Of a stretch of 64,000 bases of DNA, positions 43,402 through 54,640 are shown in pieces; positions within the stretch are counted from its first letter, which is position 1; each line of letters opens with the position of its first letter. Location: the NCBI RefSeq assembly GCF_018446385.1, contig NC_056002.1, forward strand, positions 9,000,894-9,064,893, in the 5' to 3' direction. The stretch comes from Zingiber officinale (Eukaryota > Streptophyta > Magnoliopsida > Zingiberales > Zingiberaceae). Both the position numbers and the translations under genes were made by a program. The notes beneath the pieces are model-generated. The model did not search any database. It worked only from the letters and a program-made list of their open reading frames with translations, and was not told the DNA's origin.

Positions 43402-44643
43402 ATGGCCGGACCAAGCATTGTTCCACCAAAATTCGAGGGGAACTTCGCAGACTGGAAGCGTCGTATGGAGGTATTCCTAAAAACAGATTTTGAAATTCGG
43501 TTTATTATGAAATATGATTTTGTAGCTCCAATAGATAAAGATGGAAAAGAAAAAGAAGAGAGCGATTGGACAAAGAAGGAGCAGAATGAGTCGGTAGCAA
43601 ACAGCTGTGCGGAACATCACCTGCTGAGCGTGTTACCGCCTCAAGAGGTCAACCGCATCGAAAATTATTTATCTGCTAAAGAACTTTGGGAGAAGTTCTT
43701 GGAACTCCACGAAGGCACGTCCGAAGCAAAGCTCGCTAGAAGGGACATCCTCCGCAACAAACTGATGAACATCCGTCTGGAGAAAGGTGAGAAAGTAGCC
43801 GGTCTACATGCAAAGGTAAAAGAACTAGTTACTGGTCTCGAAAACCTTGGTGAAACGGTAACAAACCGGGACACTATACGCTACGCGCTCAACGCGTTTC
43901 CAAGAACTCCGGAGTGGATATCAATCGTCGATGCTTACTACATTTCAAAAGACCTGGAGGTAAGTACTCTAGAAAAGTTGTTTTCTACCCTTGAATTACA
44001 CGAAGCTAGATGTGCAGAGATATCAAAGGACACAACCCAGACTATGGCGCTGAACGCAACCAATAAGGATGAACCCGAGTCAGACTCCGAAGACGATCAA
44101 GAAGCGTACATGGTAAGAAACTTTAAAAAGTTTTTTAGATCTAATAAATTTAAAATGCAGAATAAAAAGAATCAAGGTAGAAGAAAGGTACGGTGCTACC
44201 AGTGTCAGAAGGAGGGACACCTAAGGGAAGACTGCCCAGAACTCAAGAAGGTCAAAATGAAGACACCCAAGAAACACAACCTAAAAGCAACTTGGGATGA
44301 CACTTCTTCATCTGAATCAGAAGCTCAAGAATATGCGGGGATTGCACTGATGGCAAGCCACGAAGGACAAAGTACATCAGAACCCAGCATCGATGAAGGG
44401 GGAGCGACCTCAGATGGAAGTAGTGAAGCAGGGGGAGATTCAGGCTTCAAGTCTGATATGGTAAGTGAGGTATGCCTCTTACCCCCTGATGAACTTTACT
44501 TTGGTATCAAAGCTATGACTAAATCCATGTATAAATTAGAAAATAAAAATGCCAAATTAGAAAATGAAATTTTAGAAACAAAGAGAATTTTGGCAAAATC
44601 ATGTCTTATAGAGGATTTTGAAAAATTGAAAATGAAAAACTAA
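43402..44643 (+). CDS. Gag of the gag-only element (DUF4219/UBN2 type)
   Basis: 413 residues from ATG 43402, 56 bases after the LTR. An N-terminal FEGNFADWKRRMEVFLKT box is followed by the UBN2 capsid region (ELWEKFLELHEGTSEAK, KLMNIRLEKGEK, RYALNAFPRTPEW), an acidic Ser/Glu stretch and one CCHC zinc knuckle (CYQCQKEGHLREDC, about residue 271). Gag packages the RNA in cytoplasmic particles. A coiled-coil tail starts at about residue 370. A 1-base change in an A-run near 44622 stops the frame early; the following frame stays open to TAA 44838-44840 with matching Lys/Glu content, so about 65 residues are cut off. The capsid and zinc knuckle are intact and may still work. Confidence 0.92.
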   Translation: MAGPSIVPPKFEGNFADWKRRMEVFLKTDFEIRFIMKYDFVAPIDKDGKEKEESDWTKKEQNESVANSCAEHHLLSVLPPQEVNRIENYLSAKELWEKFLELHEGTSEAKLARRDILRNKLMNIRLEKGEKVAGLHAKVKELVTGLENLGETVTNRDTIRYALNAFPRTPEWISIVDAYYISKDLEVSTLEKLFSTLELHEARCAEISKDTTQTMALNATNKDEPESDSEDDQEAYMVRNFKKFFRSNKFKMQNKKNQGRRKVRCYQCQKEGHLREDCPELKKVKMKTPKKHNLKATWDDTSSSESEAQEYAGIALMASHEGQSTSEPSIDEGGATSDGSSEAGGDSGFKSDMVSEVCLLPPDELYFGIKAMTKSMYKLENKNAKLENEILETKRILAKSCLIEDFEKLKMKN

Positions 44644-45617
44644 AAGAAGAAATAGAAAGATTGAAAAAATCTAATGGTTCAAATATTTCTACTTTTAGAA
44701 ATTATGGAGGTTTAAATTGGTATTATAGATTTCATCAAAATCAAATTAGAAATATATCAAAAATCTATATACCTAGGAAATACTTGGTTAATCCTGTAGG
44801 TAGGAACCTCTATTGGGTTCCAAAAACCTATTTAATTTAAAATTAAAAATTAGACTTAGCATTTTCAGCAAGGAAATTAAACAACTAATTTCTTTATGAG
44901 GCTTTGTCTAAGGAAGTGGTTGTTGCTCCAATAACCAAGAAGGCCTAGTGCCTCGCCACGACCTGGAAGCCAAGTATCGAAATGAAAAGTTTAATTGACT
45001 AACTGAAAAAGCATTAATTTAAATTACTTAATGCTTTAAAAGAGTTATTCAATTTGTGTTAGAAAATATTTTATTTTCTTAAATTTTTTTTATTATCTTA
45101 GAAATTTTTATGAAAATTGACTTAGAAATTTTTTTAAGTTATCTTAGAATTTTTTTTTATGATAATATTGCCTTATAATTTTTTAAAAAATTGACTTAGA
45201 ATTGTTTCTTATGAATATTAACTTAGAATTTTTTCAATTAATTAGAAAATTTTTTTTGGGGATGCTGAGATAAGTTTCAAACTTAAAATTTTTTTTACAC
45301 TTATGACTGTTTTATCTGAAAAATATTTTACTTAAATGTTTTTTTCGAAAGAAAAATTTTGAAGAGTGTCTTTAAATTGAATTTTACTTGGACATTAGTA
45401 AATATTTTACACTTAAAGCTTTTATTTGAATTTACCTTAGACTTATTTATAACCCCAATTTTTATGTGATCAAAGGGGGAGAACTATGTTAAGTCTAGGG
45501 GGAGGTACTATAATTTTTCAATTGAAAAATATTTGGCCTTATTGAAATATAAATCATTTTTATTGCATATGGTTACCCTAACTTAACTTGGGTTGCTCAC
45601 ATCAAAAAGGGGGAGAT
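44644..45617 (+). other. Gag tail remnant, AT-rich non-coding region and polypurine tract
   Basis: 44644-44840 is the shifted end of gag (YWVPKTYLI at its end). 44841-45600 is T-rich with repeated TTAGAATTTTTT motifs and no frame; the pol genes would be expected here. AAAAAGGGGGAGAT at 45604-45617 is the polypurine tract. Confidence 0.8.
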
Positions 45618-46472
45618 TGTTGGAACCCCAAGGTGTTTTGATGTGATCAAACAAGCTAAGTTAGGTCCTGCGTTTGTTTAACCCTTGTGTCTAAGTGTGC
45701 AGGAGCTTAGGAACACAGGAAGTCGAGCGGAAGACGCGGCTAGCGAGAAGGACGGCACGGGAGAGAGCCGGCGGGCTCGGTGCGTCCGAGGGACGAGGTG
45801 ACCGCGGAAGAGTACACCGGTGGACGAGAAGAACGTGCGCGGCGTTCGAGGGACGAGAAACCGAGAAGGAAGGCTACTCGAGGAGAAGGCCGGAACATGG
45901 GTTCGGGTGAGCCCTATTCCGGATGGCCGAGATCACCCAAGCTAGTGGAGTCGGAACAGAAGACCCGGACCGAGACGAGCTGAGCGACCGGACGAAAAAA
46001 GTCAACCAGAGTTGACTTTTGGGGTCCGGGGCGCCCGGAACGAGGTTTTTGACCAGATCGAGTCAAACTCGATCTGAACGTTGGGGGATAAAGTTTTATC
46101 CCCCCAGGGCGCCCGAAACCCCTTCGGGGCGCCCCGACCAGTGCTATAAATATAGCACTGGTTTGCACAGATCAGAACAACTACTTGTAATCCAGTGCTT
46201 TCATTTGTGTTATTTCTTTCTGTGCTTTCAACGCTGTAAGAGGCTACTCCGCCCAGAGGAGAATCAATTAGTGCGCCTTCTTTGCCTTGGATTAGCAATC
46301 CTCTGATTGCAAACCAAGTAATTCCTCTGTGTCTACTTTCTGTCTTAATTAGTCTCTGCCATTTTAATTACAAGTTCTTTTAAGTTAGTTGAATATCCGA
46401 GAAGGGTTTTTGGTTTCAATTTTATAGGGCAATTCACCCCTCCCCTCTTGCCGGCCTCCAAAGGGTCCTACA
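45618..46472 (+). repeat. 3' LTR of the gag-only element
   Basis: Same borders as the 5' LTR; lacks the 11 bases ACCGAAGCGGA found there near 42845. Confidence 0.93.
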
Positions 46473-46477
46473 CTATA

Positions 46478-47389
46478 TACCATAGAGAAGAACTAGGAGT
46501 GAAAATCGTTAGTCACTGGGCCAGGGAGATGTCCCGACGTAGGTACTCTGACATTTAAGTCAGGCAAACAATGATAGAGAAGGTGAACAATAATGAAGAA
46601 AAAATGAACTTTTATAGTGAAGCTTAGTGTATCTACGCTTGTAGGTGAAGATCCCCTTATATAGTATTACTTTTCTTCTCTGTATAAATCTCAATGCATT
46701 ACCAAAATAGAACCAACCATTATGGCCTTCTAACTCCTTTCCTAGAATATGCATGCAATTCCTGTGCTTTGCAAGGTAGAAACTTCTTGTGTACACCTGG
46801 CAAGGGGAATATTCCTCTGATTCCCTAACAGTCATTACACAATATACTAAAAAGGAATATTGGGTCATTGAGCTAATGGGCCCCCCACTATGCTTTGCTA
46901 ATAAGCCAACCGAATCCTCTCCAATGTTTTATCGAAGTTTGTACTTAGAAGAGCTTGGATCGAGTGAGTGTTGACCATTCTGAGGACTTGGCCTCCTTAA
47001 GGGCTCAGTGCCCTCTCGGGCAAGTAGCCCAAATCGGGCGGACTTGGCGATCCATTCGAACAAAATGTCTAATCGGCAGCGTTCAGGAGATAGCGATAGG
47101 CGACGGAATGCTTGGGGAGTTGGTTGGCGTGGCTTTGGGTTGAGGTGGTAACAATCCCTCGTATTGTGGTTGCCGAGTAGTAATAAGAGCAAAATAATGG
47201 CGTCCACTGTCAGGGCTTAGTGACTTTTTCTTGCTCGGCTTCTACATGTTAGACCATATGGGCTTGGGGCTCTGGATGTTGCTGGATTGTGCCCGCTCGG
47301 GGCCTTTTGGCAGTTGATGGGTGTGGGTTGTTTGGTGCTCTTGGATAGACTCTGGCTCAGGGACCACTTCTTTTTTTTTTTTGAGTTAA
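46478..47389 (-). repeat. gypsy LTR remnant
   Basis: The minus strand has CTATATAAGGGG near 46665 and a leader-like GCCTGACTTAAATGTCAG near 46560, like the Tat LTRs elsewhere in the window. The right limit is unclear; the block 46950-47389 is GC-rich and unassigned. The gag-only element split it from 42385-42479. Confidence 0.5.
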
Positions 47390-47535
47390 CTGGGTCTTTT
47401 CAACATTGATGTATTTTGTGGCCCTCTCGAGCAGGTGGTCGAAGTCTCTCACAGGATTCTTGATGAATAAGCGAACGAAATCGTCATCTGTATGCCCTTG
47501 GGAAAAGACGCTTACCAAGATTTCCTGAGTGGTTG
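47390..47535 (-). pseudogene. gypsy Gag fragment (Tat type)
   Basis: The minus strand reads VFSQGHTDDDFVRLFIKNPV and RDFDHLLERATKYINVEK. This aligns with TFSHGLVEGEFFRDLIRDPV and NFDEMLGKAANY of the gag at 20987-21829. Only about 45 codons remain. Confidence 0.75.
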
Positions 47536-47539
47536 ATGG

Positions 47540-48070
47540 TATTAGAAAATAGTTATTATTAGTAAATACTTATTCATTTTCTTGTTATTATGGAATAATT
47601 ATTATTAGAAAATATTTATTTATTTCCTAATTATTAGAGAATAATTATTATTAGGAAATACTTATTTGTTTTCTAATATTTTATATGTTTTCTTATTTTA
47701 TGTGATTTCCTATTTTTCACTTGTAATGGTATTTATATACCACATATTATCATTAATCAAGTGCATGAATTCTATCGTCAACATACTATCAGAGCACTAA
47801 ACTTAACAGTAATTTTTTTTTCTTTTCTCCCCAATACCCACCGGTCGTCTTCTACAATGGTTACCATCGAAGACATCACTCGCCGACTATCTCTCACAAA
47901 TATTCCTGATTCATCTTCCACCCTTGTGGTTCTCAACGGCAATGCTCATGCACCATTGAAACTCACCATCTCCAATTACTCTGCCTGGTGCTTGCAGTTC
48001 ACATATCTTTTATTCAGATATGACTTACTGGTTTTTGTTGATGACTCAAATCCCTGCCCCCCTGCGCACG
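47540..48070 (+). mobile_element. copia #3 fragment: LTR, primer site and Gag start
   Basis: The LTR 47540-47783 (TATTAGAAAATAG to CGTCAACA) is of the same family as copia #2. The primer site at 47784 is mutated (TACTATCAGAGCA). Gag starts at ATG 47857 (VTIEDITRRLSLTN) and is open for about 71 codons (YSAWCLQFTYLLFRYDLL), more intact than in copia #2. At about 48070 it joins a different element in an open frame. Confidence 0.85.
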
Positions 48071-48621
48071 TATCCGTTTTCGAAGGGCCCGATCCATCTG
48101 TAAGTATCCTTCGACTAAACAATCTAGTTAATTACTTGTTACGAAAATTAGCTAAGTCTAATCTTAGAATTAAGTCACTTCTAAAGGAAGTAGCATTCCT
48201 TAAATAAGTGACTAACTCCGAATCCTTAACTGAACCATTTCAGACTGGAAACTCGACTCAAGTCCAAAAACTTGAGGAAGAGAATTCCAGTCTGAAAACT
48301 CAGGTCAAGGATCTGGAGAAAATATTAGAACGATTCTCTTTGGGTTCCAAGAACCTTGACCTAATTCTTGGAACACAAAGGGCAATCTACAATAGAACTG
48401 GACTAGGATTCAAATTGAAAAAGAAATATAAGTCATATTTATCACTTATACAAAGAACAAATAGAAAAATGGTCCAAGCATGGGTCCCCAAGTCCAACCT
48501 GATCAATCAAGTTAGACTTGGACAATATTGGGTCCCTAAGGATGAAATACATTACTTCGATAGACCATATCGAGGCTATGATCCAGGGGGAGCTAGAAGA
48601 AAAACGATAAAAATAAAATAA
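48071..48621 (+). pseudogene. Gag C-terminal coiled-coil region, SIRE-like
   Basis: Two frames separated by a stop at 48205-48207. The first reads LVNYLLRKLAKSNLRIKSLL; the second has a Leu/Lys/Glu coiled coil (VQKLEEENSSLKTQVKDLEK), then SKNLDLILGTQRAIYNRTGL, WVPKSNLINQV and YWVPKDEIHYF. It matches 59640-60000 of the element at 57 kb (SKNLDLILNNQKACYNKTGL). The capsid and zinc knuckle are not present in this element. Confidence 0.8.
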
Positions 48622-49330
48622 AATTCAAATTAAATCAAAATTAAATTGAATAAACTTGAAATTAAAATTAAAATTAAAATTAAAATTAAAATTGAATTAA
48701 ATTAAATTAAAATAAAATTAATTAACAATAAATTAAAATAAAATCAAATTAAATTCAAATTAAAATTAAATTCAAACTAAATCAAATTAAAATCCAAAGA
48801 AAGGCTCCAGAATAGCTGGCACCTCCGAAATTAATCCACCCGATAAGGGTAAACAAGAGTAGACTACCCGGCCGGGTAATTAAGGTTAGATTAAAATGGG
48901 CTACGTTTAACTTGACCCACGGTACTGGTGAAGTATTGGATGATAGTACGTTGGGGAAACTTAGTCATCGCATGTCTAGGAAGATATGACTTCGACCTGG
49001 TGCATTTGACTAAGTGGAACTGACCGAAGGTACCCTTTATGGATCCTAACCAGTTAGACCAAGGTTTTGTATTAAGTTCAATGGGTAGGACTATTTGGAA
49101 AACCTCGAAGACATGATTACTTTAATGAGGTCCTTGTGACTCACCATAGCCCAGAAGTTTATCCAAATAACGCCTACTTGTTGAGCCCAAAGCTAAACCT
49201 GAATCTAACACAAAGTTAAACCAAACCCTAAAATTGAACTCAATTCATCTCACATCTATTATAAGATTCCTTAATTGAAAATTTAGATCGGGTGAGATGA
49301 CTAAGGAATAAAAATCTAAAAGAGAATCAA
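48622..49330 (+). other. spacer conserved with 60125-60660
   Basis: After AT-rich AAATTAAAATT repeats, blocks such as AATAGCTGGCACCTCC, GGTACTGGTGAAGT, GGATGATAGTACGTT, CATCGCATGTCTAG and GTGACTCACC occur in the same order and spacing in both elements. No shared open frame. Confidence 0.8.
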
Positions 49331-50595
49331 ATTTAAATTCAAATTCAAAACTAAATTCATAATCAATTCAAAATTAATTCAAATTCAAATTCAAATTAAA
49401 TTAGTAATTAAAATTAATTCAAATTTAAAATTAAATTCATAATTAAAATTAATTCAAATTCAAATTAAATTCGTAATTAAAATTAATTCAATTCAAAATT
49501 AATTTCGAAATTATTTTTTAAAATAATTAACTTAAATTATTTTTCAAAATTAATTAACTTAAAATTATTTTTTAAAATTAATTAACTTAAATTATTTTTT
49601 AAAATTAAATAACTTAAAATTATTTTTTAAAATTAATTAATTTAAATTATTTTTTAAAATTAATTAACTTAAAATTATTTTTTAAAATTAATTAACTTAA
49701 GTTATTTTTCAAATTAATTAATTTAAATTATTTTTTAAAATTAATTAACTTAAAATTATTTTTTAAAATTAATTAACTTAAATTATTTTTCAAATTAATT
49801 AACTTAAATTATTTTTTAAAATTAATTAACTTAAAATATTTTTTAAAATTCATTAACTTAAAATTATTTTTTTAACTTAAAATTATTTTTTAAAATTAAT
49901 TAACTTAAATTATTTTTCGAAATAATTAACTTAAATTATTTTTCAAATTAATTAATTTAAAATTTTTTAAATTAATTAACTTAAAATTATTTTTTAAAAT
50001 TAATTAACTTAAATTATTTTTCAAATTAATTAACTTAAAATTATTTTTTAAATTTAATTAACTTAAATTATTTTTAAAAATTAATTAGCCTAAAATTATT
50101 TTTTAAAATTAATTAACTTAAATTATTTTTCAAATTAATTAACTTAAAATTAATTAACTTAAAATTTTTAAAATTAATTAGCTTAAAATTATTTTAAAAT
50201 TAATTAACTTAAATTATTTTTCAAAGTTAATTAACTTAAATTAATTAAATTAAATTATTTTTCAAAATTAATTAACTTAAATTAATTAACTTAAATTATT
50301 TTTCAAATTAATTAACTTAAATTATTTTTCAAAATTAATTAAAACTTAAATTATTTTAAAACAAATTTTTTTTAAAAAAAATTAATTAACTTAAAATTAT
50401 TTTTTAAAATTAATTAACTTAAAATTATTTTTAAAATTAATCAACTTAAAAATATTTTTTTAAAATTAATTAACTTAAAATTATTTTTAAAATTAATTTA
50501 CTTAAAATTATTTTTTAAAATTAACTTAAAATTAGTGTTAAAATTAACTTAAAATTATTTTTTAAAATTAATTAACTTAAATTTTCTTAACATAC
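49331..50595 (+). repeat. AT minisatellite, unit about 26 bp
   Basis: About 40 units of AATTAATTAACTTAAATTATT-type sequence. The homologous place in the 57-kb element (60660-60905) has only a short AT-rich tract, so this is a local expansion. Confidence 0.9.
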
Positions 50596-50635
50596 CGTTT
50601 AAAAATAATAAAAAAAAATTCAACACATGGCACCT

Positions 50636-50890
50636 CTCAGAAGGCGCCTCCCACACAAGGGAGGCGCCCTAAACAGAGGCGGGAAAATTCCCGCCGACCT
50701 AGACTATGGCGCCTCGGCTTACCCCCAAGCCGCCTCCAACCAATCCTTCAAGGCGCCTTAAACTCGATTTAAGGCGCCTTCAACGCAAAATATGACCACG
50801 AACAGAAGTTTTATGTTCGTTTTCTACCGAAGACGAAGCACGCGATCCTCGTGCGATTTCCTCCCCTTAAGGCGCCTTCCAACCATCCAC
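50636..50890 (+). repeat. GGCGCC palindrome array
   Basis: AAGGCGCC(TT) or GGCGCCTC motifs occur about eight times in 255 bases, directly before the ATG of the transposon-type ORF. The LTR at 62731 has the same kind of array upstream of its TATA box. Confidence 0.8.
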
Positions 50891-51559
50891 TCTCCTCTAC
50901 TCCTAGCAATGCCTCCTAGGTACATCTCAAACCTCCCTATTATTCTTATTTGTAGTTACTATGCATCTTTTTATATATATTGTCAAAAATAGGAAGCGTC
51001 GCATTGTGGATCCTACATCGGCTAGGGTCCTTTCCACGGACCCTAGATTCCCCTCGAAACAACATAGGATAGATTTTTCTAGGTTTACCTTTGAGTCCAT
51101 TAAACCTAGGTATATAGGTAGGGAATATTTTGCCCAATTTTGTGTCCCCGCAGTCCAGATGATAGACTACTATCACCTAGATAAACTAGTTGACTACACC
51201 ACTACAGTGAATCAAGACCTGTGTGCCCAGTTCTATCACAACCTGGAAAGGGTTGATGATAGCACCTATTCCACCAGAGTTGGTGGCACTGAAATTCAGT
51301 TTACTCCCTCCCTGCTTCGCACTAGCTTAGAGCTTAGGGAGTCTCAGTGTACATTTTTATGTTACCCGAGTAGAGAGCTACCTTTCGATGATCCCTATTC
51401 TCACATTACCTTAGATGACATCTACATGCATTTTTTGGGGGAGGAGAGACCCTTTGGCCTGACGGAGTTTAGGTCCACTCTTCTTCGAGTTCAGGACTAT
51501 GTTATGTACAGAATCCTGACAGCATGCATCTTACCCATCACATCTCGAGACGTCTCGAA

Positions 51560-52816
51560 TGTAACGACCACCCTTCTTACTACTACTACTACTCTCTAAG
51601 GATGACCGTTACTTAACTACTGACTCTACTTAACCGATATGATCGAAACCACGAGGAGTCTCTATCGAAAAATTTTGACAACATCTCCCCTGTATCGGTG
51701 ACCATAAACAGAGATACATTCATATATACTTCAGCCACATACGGCTGGAACATGTATCAATCACCCATGTAGTTTAATAAGTGACAAAAACTATAATATC
51801 TACCTATTACATAGAAACTCATCACAGCATGCAAACTAAAACACGAATAAACTCAATAGGAGCATAGAATATAAAATACAGTCTCAATGACATCAACCAT
51901 AAAGTACAACTCAATTACTTCTTATCTACTAAACACAAAAACACAAAACTTCCCAGTTCTCTCCCACAGTCCTGGCATCACACACAATCCGCACCACCTT
52001 GTCACCTCCCTTGCTATATCCTTTCCTTTCCTTTATCTGTAGTAAGAGGAAATGCAATCTATAAGCAAAATTTACTTAGTAAGCGCTATCTAACTCACAA
52101 AAACACGAATATGCATGTATACAGAAAGAACTAGAAACTATATGCTCTAAAAGAAAATAAAGCATAAATATAGCTGCATCATGTTTAAATGTACTGAAAC
52201 TAGAAATAAATATGCTTATGCATAATCAATAGTAAAGCGCTATAAACTGTATGCTAGTAGATAAATCTAATCATGATCAATAAACTAATCAGGAAACAAA
52301 TAAAACTAATACTGCATTCTAGAATTCAAAAGAACTAAACTTACTGATTCTAAGCATATGTGAAACTTGTTTCATTTGTTCCAAAACTTATACTTTATTA
52401 CTTCAAAACAATAATAAAGTTCTTCTTGGTTAAAATCTTATACTTTAATACTTAAAAATAATAATCAACTTCTTTCTTGGGGCCCAGGCTTAGTACCAAT
52501 GTACGCTCCCTAATAGGGACTGTGATAGCTAGTCATCAGTCCTACGAGGGTAAAGACCTTGGTCTTACTAGGGCCAAGACCTTGAAATTGTTCACCTGGA
52601 TTTGTTTAACGACAACCTTGGAAGTCGGGTACTAGCCTTTCTTTAAAATAAAATACTTATTATCTTTTTATGTTCTTATAATATAATGCCTTGGCATTTC
52701 TTTGAGCACTTGGTGTGCTGCTGATCCCAATACTTAAAATTCAGGGATCCTATCAAGACCTTGGTCTTTTCTCACTTATAACTACTCATTATAGCAAGGA
52801 AAGTCTAAACTAAATG

Positions 52817-52886
<70 letters not shown>

Positions 52887-54640
52887 TGTAATCTGTTCAT
52901 GCCCATCTTAAAGCAAAGGGAAAACAAAATCAGCATACTACACTTATAAAAATCTGCACATGTTCAGCTAAGGGTAAATGAATTCTGCACACTAATACTT
53001 AATAAAATCTGCACACTAAAATGCTGCATATTAAGCTAACACAATTCTGCATATTAAGCTACACAATTCTCCATACTAACTTAATTAAATTCTGCATTAT
53101 AACTTAATAAAATCTGCATGCCATACTAAACTGAAGTGCCTAAAAATAACATGGTACAACACTTAAAACCTCATGATAATTAACTCTTAAAACAGAAATT
53201 AAACATACCCCTATGCATCTGATATTTACCGACTTTGTAAGTTGAGTTAAACATGGGTAAGTTTCTAATCTTCTAAGGAAAACAACTAGAGACATGACCC
53301 AATTTGTAGTGTAACATTCACACACATAACTCCTTAAACATGCTACAACAGGAATAAAACAAAGGAAAGCAGAACTAAATTCTTTAAGCATGCTATAGAA
53401 TGCTACAGCAGAAATAACAGGAAGAAATCAATTCTCGAAAATTTCTCTTAAATCCCTAACAACAATTCTTTAAGCACGCTACTGTCGAATTAAAAGGAGA
53501 AGATAAATCTCATCACATGCTTGAAATCTGACTCATCTCCTACACATTGCCTGCCCACAAAGCTAAAACCTAATCTGATCAAATTCAACTTGTTGTAAAG
53601 TTAAAACAACCTATGTAGCAAATTCACAGCTTAAACCTTTTTGTAAAGCAATCAAAATCTCCAATCATGCTTCAACAGATTAGCAAGAAAATAAGCAAAT
53701 TATTGAATCTATTCTAGGATCCCTAAGCATCATAATTCTCTACAACTAAAATCTAAAAACCTAGGAAGTAATTCCCCCTGGAACTGTGGCATGGCAGAAA
53801 ACCCAAAAGGAACAAAAGCTCCACACACTAATTTTTTTGAGACTCACGGCAGAACCCTAAGCAACATTCTGATTCTATATAGCCTTCCAAAAACAAAGGA
53901 AAGATTCAAAAACTCTTAGAAATCTCGAATTTCTGTACAGCATTCATACAAGGAAGAAAACCAATCCCGAAACCTCAATTCACAGCAGGAAATCCTAAAG
54001 CCACAAACTCTACCGAAATCAAAGAATGAATTCCAGAGCTACCCTTACCGCAGGTGAGTAAGCGACTTACCCTTGCTTTTAGGACTTATAACCGGAAGGG
54101 GAAGAACTCTAGGGTTTCCGGAGAAGTCGCGTTCTCGGTCTCTTCTTGTGCTCACGGCTCCGCCTCGACGAGGGAACCTTGTACTGGTGAAGAACCTCCG
54201 GAGAATCCCCTCGCCGGCCACCGGAATCGTGCCCTAGCTGCAGTCCTGTTTCGCCCGAAAGAGGAAGCGCCGACACCGCGTGAGAGGAGAAAGGGTTTTA
54301 GTCGAGAGGAAAGAAATAACCTAACCCTCTTAAACCTGGTATTTCTGTTATCCATAACTACTTAAATTTATTTTGTCCTGTATTTGATTAACAAAACCCT
54401 CGCGGAACAGTTGGCTGGTTGGATTCGGTTAAGGCTCGGTTCAGGTCCATGGTTCGAATCTCGGCTTTGACAATTTTTTTGTCAAAACTTCCTTCGTTTA
54501 GTAAAAATACCAAACGACTTCCAAAAATTACATAAAAATATTCTAAAAATTTCTAAAAATCTCTAGAATATTTTAAAAGTATTTCCAAATATTTTTTAAG
54601 GACATTTAGAACTCGAAATAGGGAAAGTTGGGTTGTTACA
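51560..54640 (-). repeat. Ty3/gypsy solo LTR, 3.08 kb (Del/Tekay-like), minus orientation
   Basis: The minus strand starts TGTAACAACCCAACTTTCCC and ends GGTCGTTACA. TCGAA is duplicated at 51555-51559 and 54641-54645. Long LTRs that begin TGTAAC(G/A)ACCC are common in the Tekay chromoviruses. Taking the insert out restores the reading SRDVSKMRSSH of the split ORF. Short frames inside (for example 54054-54365) have no support. Confidence 0.92.
52818..52884. repeat. (TA)n microsatellite, 67 bp
   Basis: Uninterrupted TA dinucleotides inside the solo LTR. Confidence 0.97.

Larger units (their letters stand above)
42480..46472 (+). mobile_element. young gag-only LTR retrotransposon (TR-GAG type), 3993 bp
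   Basis: Two LTRs (42480-43345 and 45618-46472) differ by roughly 18 substitutions and one 11-bp indel as counted by eye, near 2 percent. CTATA is duplicated at 42475-42479 and 46473-46477. Primer site, one Gag gene, an AT-rich non-coding region and a polypurine tract are present; there is no protease, integrase or RT. Elements with this layout are known in plants as TR-GAG. They depend on a partner for pol; the SIRE-like copia at 57-62 kb has a related Gag. Confidence 0.93.

Noticed and set aside
54054-54365. 103-residue plus-strand frame in the GC-rich part of the solo LTR
   Set aside because: It lies inside an LTR with clear borders and has no domain; the GC-rich block may be the LTR promoter/leader on the minus strand.
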